Below, in pieces: positions 30,681 to 35,366 of a stretch of DNA of 35,366 nucleotides. Source of the stretch: Thiomicrospira cyclica (GTDB taxonomy: Bacteria > Pseudomonadota > Gammaproteobacteria > Thiomicrospirales > Thiomicrospiraceae). Every line of letters starts with the position of its first letter. Position 1 is the first letter of the stretch. Location: NCBI GenBank assembly GCA_022736205.1, contig DZAT01000017.1, forward strand, positions 1 to 35,366, given 5' to 3'. The translations under genes and the position numbers were made by a program. The notes below the pieces were generated by a model, which made no database searches, was not told the DNA's origin, and was given only the letters and a program-made list of their open reading frames with translations.

Positions 30681-31880
30681 ATGCAGACGCAACTCACGCC
30701 AGCTTGGTTGGCAACACCCGATGGTCAGACTGCCGATAAGATTTTACGTTCTTGTGTGCATTGTGGTTTTTGTCTGTCGACCTGTCCGACATATGGGCTA
30801 TTGGGCAACGAATTAGATTCGCCACGCGGACGTATTTACTTAATTAAAAGTCTATTAGAAGGTAACGACGTTTCACACGGATCCTTGTCGCATTTGGACA
30901 AGTGTTTAACCTGTCGTTCTTGCGAGACAACTTGTCCATCGGGCGTTCAGTATGGACAGTTACTCGATATTGGTCGTCAGGCGATGGAAGCAAAAACGCC
31001 GCGACCGATTTGGCAGAAAATAGCACGCTTTGTCGTTCGTAAGAGTTTAACCACGCCATGGTTTTTTAATGGTTTAATTCGACTGATGCCATTTTTGCGT
31101 CACTCAAATTCGATTGTTTACAGTGTCGATGAATTAGCGTTAAAACAACGCCTTGCCGATCGTGCTGATGTGTTGCAGTCGAGTGTGTTATTGTTGGCTG
31201 GCTGCGTGCAGCCTGCGTTGGCACCCAATATCAATCAGGCGAGTATTAAAGTGCTTAATCGGTTAGGATTACATGTGATCGAAACGCCACAAAGTCAGTG
31301 TTGTGGTGCGATCAATCAGCATTTGTCGGCACATGATGATGCAATAGCACAGATTAAAGCCAATATTGATGCATGGTTGCCTTATTTAGAGCAGGGCGCA
31401 AAAGCCATTATCAGCAATGCCAGTGGTTGTGGGGTGATGATTAAGGATTATGCTCATTTGTTGCGTAACGATGCTGGCTATGCTGCTAAGGCACAACGCA
31501 TTAGCGAGGCAACGAAAGATATTTCCGAGTTTTTACTGACACAGGACTTGTCGCGTTTTACCCATTTTGACAATGAAACCATTACCTTTCATTCGCCATG
31601 CACATTACAACATGGTCAAAAGTTACAAGGCGTGGTGGAAGAAGCGTTGCGTAAGTTGGGTTATCGGGTGAATCCTGTTAAGGATGCGCATTTGTGTTGT
31701 GGGTCGGCAGGAACTTATTCGATATTTCAGCCAAGTTTATCGAAGCAGTTAAGAACGCAAAAATTGGCTAATTTATTAGCTGAAAAAACCAATATGATTG
31801 TGACAGCCAATATTGGTTGTTTGATGCATTTACAGAAGGGAACGAGTGTCCCTGTTAAACACTGGATTGAGATCCTATAA
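30681..31880 (+). CDS. glcF: Glycolate oxidase iron-sulfur subunit GlcF
   Basis: The electron-transfer subunit of glycolate oxidase (399 aa). Two [4Fe-4S] ferredoxin-type motifs lie near the N-terminus: CVHCGFCLSTCPTYG and CLTCRSCETTCPSG. Two CCG domains follow, with CGAIN after QSQC and LCCGSAGTYSIFQP near the C-terminus, as in GlcF and heterodisulfide-reductase-like proteins. Electrons go from the flavin subunits to a membrane quinone or another carrier. It is the third gene of the operon; fhs starts 31 bases later. Confidence 0.94.
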   Translation: MQTQLTPAWLATPDGQTADKILRSCVHCGFCLSTCPTYGLLGNELDSPRGRIYLIKSLLEGNDVSHGSLSHLDKCLTCRSCETTCPSGVQYGQLLDIGRQAMEAKTPRPIWQKIARFVVRKSLTTPWFFNGLIRLMPFLRHSNSIVYSVDELALKQRLADRADVLQSSVLLLAGCVQPALAPNINQASIKVLNRLGLHVIETPQSQCCGAINQHLSAHDDAIAQIKANIDAWLPYLEQGAKAIISNASGCGVMIKDYAHLLRNDAGYAAKAQRISEATKDISEFLLTQDLSRFTHFDNETITFHSPCTLQHGQKLQGVVEEALRKLGYRVNPVKDAHLCCGSAGTYSIFQPSLSKQLRTQKLANLLAEKTNMIVTANIGCLMHLQKGTSVPVKHWIEIL

Positions 31881-31911
31881 TAACCAGAATAACTGAGGAA
31901 ATAGTAGCACC

Positions 31912-33600
31912 ATGTCTGACATTAAAATCGCCCAAGCAGCCAAAATGAAACCGATTATTGGTTTGGCAGAAGAAACCTTTGCTATTCCTGCCGAGCAGTT
32001 AGATCCTTACGGTCATTACAAGGCTAAATTATCGCTCGATTATGTGAACAGCTTGTCGCACCGTAAAGAAGAAGGTAAGTTGATTCTGGTTACTGCGATT
32101 AGCCCAACACCAGCAGGTGAGGGTAAAACCACCACGACCGTTGGCTTGGGCGATGCGATGAATCGTGTCGGTAAAGCAAGCGGCAAAAAAACCATTATTT
32201 GCTTGCGCGAGCCTTCGCTAGGTCCTTGTTTTGGCATGAAAGGGGGTGCTGCTGGCGGTGGTTATGCACAGGTTGTGCCGATGGAAGACATTAACCTGCA
32301 TTTCACGGGTGATTTTCATGCCATTGGTGTCGCGCACAATTTACTGTCTGCCATGATCGACAATCACATTACACACGGTAATGTCTTAGGTATTGATTCG
32401 CGTCGTATTAAGTGGAAGCGCGTGGTGGATATGAATGATCGTGCCTTGCGTCAGATTACCATTGGTCAGGGTGGGGTAGCGAATGGTCATTTGCGCGAAG
32501 ATGGCTTTGATATTGTTGTTGCCTCGGAAGTAATGTCTATTTTATGTCTTGCAACCAATCGTGCCGACTTAAAAGAGCGCTTAGGCCGTATTATTATTGG
32601 TTATAAAACGGACGGTGTAACTCCCGTTTATGCTTCCGACTTAAAGGCGCATGGTGCGATGGCGGCATTATTAAAAGATGCCTTTAAACCCAACCTAGTG
32701 CAAACGCTTGAAAACAATATTGCCATTGTTCATGGTGGTCCTTTTGCCAATATCGCCCATGGTTGTAACTCGGTCATTGCCACGAAAACGGCGCTAAAAC
32801 TGGCAGATTATGCGGTGACTGAAGCGGGTTTTGGTGCTGATTTGGGTGCTGAGAAGTTTTTGAATATCAAATGTCGTTCGTCAGGGCTAAAACCCTCTGC
32901 TGTGGTGTTGGTGGCGACAGTGCGTGCATTGAAGTTTCATGGCGGTGTTGATAAAAATCACCTCAATCAAGAAAACTTAGTCGCCTTGGAAAAAGGCTTT
33001 GCCAACTTAGAACGTCATTTAAGCAATATCACAGGGCATTTCGCGCTGCCTGCCGTGGTGTCGATTAACCATTTTACCTTCGATAGTGATGCTGAAGTTG
33101 CTTTACTGGTGAAAAAGTGTGAAGCCTTGGGCGTTAAGTGCGTGGTTTCTCGCCATTGGGCAGAAGGTGGTGCAGGGGCAGAAGAGCTTGCGCGTGCCAT
33201 TATGGATATCGTTGATAATCGCGATGCAGACTTTGACTATTTATATGATGAGCAGTTGCCATTATGGGAAAAGATGGAAGCCATTGCCATGAAGCTGTAT
33301 GGTGCGAAGGAAATTGTGGCTTCGGTTAAGGTTAAAAAAGAGATTGAACGCTTGCAGGCAGAATATGGCAGTATGCCGATTTGTATGGCAAAAACACAAA
33401 TGTCGTTTAGTACCGACCCAACGCTAAAAGGTGCACCGTCGGGGCATATTGTTGAAATCAGCGAAGTGAAATTGCAAAACGGTGCAGGCTTTATTGTCGC
33501 CATTGCTGGCAATATGATGACCATGCCAGGGCTGCCCATCGTACCGACTGCCGAAAAAATTGATATTGATGATGATGGGGTGATTACGGGGTTGTTTTAA
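31912..33600 (+). CDS. fhs: Formate--tetrahydrofolate ligase
   Basis: ATP-dependent formation of 10-formyl-THF from formate. The 562-aa protein contains the P-loop [65 protein letters not shown] and the C-terminal [17 protein letters not shown], all family signatures, at normal length. It follows glcF closely and is likely co-transcribed, joining glycolate-derived glycine/serine and formate with the one-carbon pool. GAGGAAAT lies about 13 bases before the ATG. Confidence 0.97.
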   Translation: MSDIKIAQAAKMKPIIGLAEETFAIPAEQLDPYGHYKAKLSLDYVNSLSHRKEEGKLILVTAISPTPAGEGKTTTTVGLGDAMNRVGKASGKKTIICLREPSLGPCFGMKGGAAGGGYAQVVPMEDINLHFTGDFHAIGVAHNLLSAMIDNHITHGNVLGIDSRRIKWKRVVDMNDRALRQITIGQGGVANGHLREDGFDIVVASEVMSILCLATNRADLKERLGRIIIGYKTDGVTPVYASDLKAHGAMAALLKDAFKPNLVQTLENNIAIVHGGPFANIAHGCNSVIATKTALKLADYAVTEAGFGADLGAEKFLNIKCRSSGLKPSAVVLVATVRALKFHGGVDKNHLNQENLVALEKGFANLERHLSNITGHFALPAVVSINHFTFDSDAEVALLVKKCEALGVKCVVSRHWAEGGAGAEELARAIMDIVDNRDADFDYLYDEQLPLWEKMEAIAMKLYGAKEIVASVKVKKEIERLQAEYGSMPICMAKTQMSFSTDPTLKGAPSGHIVEISEVKLQNGAGFIVAIAGNMMTMPGLPIVPTAEKIDIDDDGVITGLF

Positions 33601-33695
33601 TCGCGTTATTCCGCGTAGGATGGTGGTTGCTTATCTTAAACGACAGGACTAAAATAATTAGCCTGACTATTTAGTTTTAATCATCGAGGTGGATC

Positions 33696-33941
33696 ATGCA
33701 AACATGGCAAATTCAAGAAGCGAAAAGTCATTTCGGCGCGGTGATTGATTGTGCTATGACACAAGGCGCGCAATTGGTAACGCGTCGAGGACAGAATGTA
33801 GCCGTTATTCTGTCTGTCAAAGATTACGAACAATTGAGCGGTAAGAAAAACAGCCTAATGAACCTTCTGATGAATGCACCTAAAGGTGAAGCCTTAAAGA
33901 TCGACCGTTCGCTCGACCCTGTACGAGAGTTGGTATTATGA
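33696..33941 (+). CDS. Phd/YefM-family antitoxin
   Basis: An 81-aa type II antitoxin. MQTWQIQEAKSHFGAVIDCAMTQGAQLVTRRGQNVAVILSVKDYEQL is the Phd/YefM DNA-binding domain, and the C-terminus (NAPKGEALKIDRSLDPVREL) is the toxin-wrapping tail. GAGGTGG lies just before the ATG. Upstream, an A/T-rich imperfect palindrome around 33650-33680 could be its autoregulatory operator. Its stop codon overlaps the start of a PIN-domain toxin gene, which is broken, so the antitoxin may have lost its toxin. Confidence 0.9.
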   Translation: MQTWQIQEAKSHFGAVIDCAMTQGAQLVTRRGQNVAVILSVKDYEQLSGKKNSLMNLLMNAPKGEALKIDRSLDPVRELVL

Positions 33942-34354
33942 ATTACCTGCTCGATACCTGTGTCTTGTCTGAGTTGGTTAAGGGTAGATCCTTCGGCAAC
34001 TGTCATCGCATGGATTAGCGCACAACACGAACATCAATTGTATATTTCTAGTATTTCTTGGGCGGAATTACACCGTGGCGTTGCCAAATTAGCACCCTCC
34101 AAACGTCGGAATGAATTGACGGAATGGCTGTTCGCGTTAAACGAACAATTTGGTAATAGAAAGCTCCCTTTTGGTGCCGAAGCAGGAGAACACTGGGCAT
34201 TAATGACGGTAGCATTAGAATCACAAGGAAAACCCATGCCGTTGAGGATTCGTTCATTTGCGCCACGGCTCGCCACCATAATATGACACTCGTCACCCGC
34301 AACACAAAAGATTTTATTCATGCGCAAGTCGCATTACTTGATCCTTGGCAATAA
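33938..34354 (+). pseudogene. VapC-like PIN-domain toxin, disrupted by two compensating frameshifts
   Basis: The expected PIN ribonuclease is present in three pieces. From ATG 33938 the frame reads MNYLLDTCVLSELVKG with the first acidic residue, then hits a stop codon. The middle (33982-34243) is readable one frame over as VDPSATVIAWISAQHEHQLYISS, WAELHRGVAKL and AGEHWALM. From 34244 the original frame resumes with EDSFICATARHHNMTLVTRNTKDF, the second acidic cluster, to TAA at 34354. An indel near 33985 and another near 34243 restore the overall frame, so the product would be scrambled in the middle or truncated. A sequencing error is possible for either. Confidence 0.8.
34264..34350 (+). repeat. 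87-bp direct repeat, copy 1 (3' end of the vapC pseudogene)
   Basis: Identical except for one base to 35075-35161, in direct orientation 811 bp apart. It encodes the last PIN-domain residues. Confidence 0.95.
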
Positions 34355-34426
34355 CAGGCAAACACACCTAAACACCAAAAGCTGCCTCTCGTTTCAGGAG
34401 CACAATTTATTTATAAAACACCTTGC

Positions 34427-34462
34427 TTGTCGTATGCTTACGTTAAGATATACAATGTATCT
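34427..34462 (+). promoter_or_regulatory. Promoter and operator of dinJ-yafQ
   Basis: TTGTCG (34427-34432), a 16-bp spacer and TATACA (34449-34454). An imperfect palindrome AGATATACAATGTATCT (34446-34462) covers the -10 box, as expected for autorepression by an antitoxin-toxin complex. Confidence 0.6.
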
Positions 34463-34482
34463 CATTATTAGTGGAGGCCATC

Positions 34483-34755
34483 ATGAGTTCGACAATGGTT
34501 CATGTTCGTATTGACGAAACAATTAAACAACAAGCGTCAGAAACACTACAGGCTATGGGATTAAGTCTTTCCGATGCGGTACGTGTCTTTTTAACGCGTG
34601 TGGTAGCGGACAAACAAATACCCTTTGATTTACGTGCGCCCAATAGCGATACCTTGGCAGCAATGAAAGAAGCAGATGAGATTGCTGCTTCTCGTATGGT
34701 GCGTTTTGCAACGGTAGATGATCTGATCAATGACATCGAAAAAAACAGCCACTAA
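34483..34755 (+). CDS. dinJ: RelB/DinJ-family antitoxin
   Basis: A 90-aa type II antitoxin. MVHVRIDETIKQQASETLQAMGLSLSDAVRVFLTRVVADKQIPFDL is the ribbon-helix-helix DNA-binding domain of RelB/DinJ, followed by a toxin-binding C-terminus (DSLAAM-like segment and DDLINDI). The start is ATG 34483, preceded by GGAGG; an in-frame ATG at 34471 overlaps that sequence. It overlaps the toxin gene by 26 bases. The pair sits inside the direct repeat made from the vapC tail. Confidence 0.92.
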   Translation: MSSTMVHVRIDETIKQQASETLQAMGLSLSDAVRVFLTRVVADKQIPFDLRAPNSDTLAAMKEADEIAASRMVRFATVDDLINDIEKNSH

Positions 34756-35059
34756 TAAATGCACTCAGCTTCCTCGTGCTACGGATTATACAAAGGCCTT
34801 TTTGAAGGACTGGGAGCGTTTGTCGCATTCTGGCCGTTATGACATGAATAAGCTTAAAGCCGTAATGATATTGTTGGCGGCTAACGATGCGCTTTTACCT
34901 GCTGAATGGTTAGATCATAGTCTAACGGGCAATTGGCAAGGTTATCGTGAGTGCCACATTGGTGGTGACTTTTTACTGATTTACAAGCTGGTAGAAAACA
35001 GCAAGTTTTCGGTGGTTGTCTTTACGCGTGCAGGCACTCATGCCGAGTTGTTTTCCTAA
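34730..35059 (+). CDS. yafQ: YafQ-family mRNA interferase toxin
   Basis: A 109-aa RelE-superfamily ribosome-dependent mRNA endonuclease. DMNKLKAVMILLAANDALLPAEWLDHSLTGNWQGYRECHIGGDFLLIYKL and GTHAELF match YafQ. The residues equivalent to His50, His63, Asp67, His87 and Phe91 are kept, but the tryptophan after the Asp is Phe. The start at 34730 lies inside dinJ; a slightly later start is possible because the first 17 residues look non-conserved. The module appears intact, unlike the neighbouring vapC. Confidence 0.92.
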   Translation: MTSKKTATNKCTQLPRATDYTKAFLKDWERLSHSGRYDMNKLKAVMILLAANDALLPAEWLDHSLTGNWQGYRECHIGGDFLLIYKLVENSKFSVVVFTRAGTHAELFS

Positions 35060-35074
35060 TAGCACCCAGCTACG

Positions 35075-35161
35075 CACGGCTCGCCACCATAATATGACAC
35101 TCGTCACCCGCAACACAAAAGATTTTATTCATGCGCAAATCGCATTACTTGATCCTTGGCA
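35075..35161 (+). repeat. 87-bp direct repeat, copy 2 (vapC tail fragment)
   Basis: The second copy of 34264-34350 with one difference (CAAATCG for CAAGTCG). It still reads the C-terminal PIN residues TARHHNMTLVTRNTKDF to a TAG at 35163-35165, but has no 5' part. Confidence 0.95.
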
Positions 35162-35221
35162 GTAGTATGCTAGTAACACTTTCTTGCGCGAAAAAACTTC
35201 TGCTTAGTTGTCAGCCCCATC

Positions 35222-35311
35222 TCACCGCTTTTGATCCTTAAACACCTGCTCGAACATCGGAACTAAAAACTTATTGCCGTATTCACTCAGGTGGTCATTC
35301 TGCGAGTACAC
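35222..35311 (-). pseudogene. C-terminal fragment of an SGNH-type acyltransferase, cut by an IS end
   Basis: The minus strand reads YSQNDHLSEYGNKFLVPMFE followed by QVFKDQKR and a TGA. D-x-H-L-S-x-x-G is the C-terminal Asp-His signature of SGNH hydrolase domains in membrane acyltransferases (OafA-like). The open frame ends at the first base of the IS-like sequence, so only about 29 codons remain here. The family call rests on this short segment and is tentative. Confidence 0.45.
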
Positions 35312-35366
35312 TGTCAATCAGCATCCAAATTTGACCAGGTGTCAGCGTTGAAATTTGACCACCCCA
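35312..35366. mobile_element. End of a probable IS21-family insertion sequence (continues outside window)
   Basis: The sequence starts with TG at 35312 and contains two successive similar units: TGTCAATCAGCATCCAAATT with TGACCA, and TGTCAGCGTTGAAATTTGAC with CACC. IS21-family ends carry such multiple repeated blocks. The rest of the element (istA/istB) lies beyond the window, so the family is inferred from the terminus only. Confidence 0.6.

Noticed and set aside
1..35366. CRISPR array, tRNA or rRNA genes
   Set aside because: No regularly spaced repeats with unique spacers, no cloverleaf-like CCA-ending segment and no rRNA-like sequence was seen on either strand.

Overview
The window reads as a stretch of gammaproteobacterial chromosome, moderately AT-rich. 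HemE, RsuA, CysM, LysA, Rep, TrmB/MutY/YggX and XthA all resemble their enterobacterial or pseudomonad counterparts, and the divergent trmB / mutY-yggX arrangement is the usual gammaproteobacterial one. The genus cannot be fixed. A glycolate oxidase / glyoxylate aminotransferase / formate-tetrahydrofolate ligase block would suit an organism with active C2 and C1 metabolism, for example an autotroph, but that is inference.

Layout. 1-3.5 kb: the 3' end of rho, then a leftward group rsuA, hemE, a staphylococcal-nuclease-like protein and zinc-free ribosomal protein L31. 3.5-6.1 kb: mutY-yggX-EAL/HDOD, leftward and divergent from trmB-cysM. 7.7-10.2 kb: a hypothetical protein, an SCP2-like protein, a split PilZ protein and a HugZ-like protein. 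10.35-11.8 kb: lptM-lysA. 11.9-16.75 kb: a tightly packed operon of an AI-2E-type permease, a periplasmic binding protein and a CHASE-PAS-GGDEF-EAL receptor. 16.8-19.9 kb: a DUF475/TerC membrane protein and rep. 20-22 kb: a methyltransferase, a Tim44-like protein and a lipoprotein. 22.3-26.2 kb: a leftward block of ccoS, a Fre-like reductase, xthA, mlaA, an NlpC/P60 lipoprotein and an AEC permease. 26.2-26.47 kb: an AT-rich gap with clustered DnaA boxes. 26.5-33.6 kb: a nitroreductase, a serine/alanine-glyoxylate aminotransferase, and divergent from it glcD-glcE-glcF-fhs. 33.6-35.37 kb: an accessory patch with a Phd-type antitoxin, a broken vapC, an intact dinJ-yafQ pair inside an 87-bp direct repeat, and the end of a probable IS21-family element cutting an acyltransferase gene.

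Main observations. (1) Three parS sites (two perfect 16-mers and one 15/16 match) lie at 7.2, 9.9 and 11.8 kb, so the window is very probably close to the replication origin; the intergenic region 26201-26465 is a candidate origin. (2) Three copies of a short inverted-repeat element each have one end exactly at the stop codon of a leftward gene (rsuA, the nuclease-like gene, ccoS). An unrelated inverted-repeat element does the same at rep. (3) The permease / binding protein / GGDEF-EAL operon looks like a small-molecule to c-di-GMP signalling unit. Its last gene ends in eleven copies of a 5-bp repeat that encodes the same pentapeptide in every frame. (4) Other c-di-GMP-related genes in the window are an EAL-HDOD protein and a PilZ protein split by about 200 residues. 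(5) The distal toxin-antitoxin patch shows stepwise insertion and decay.
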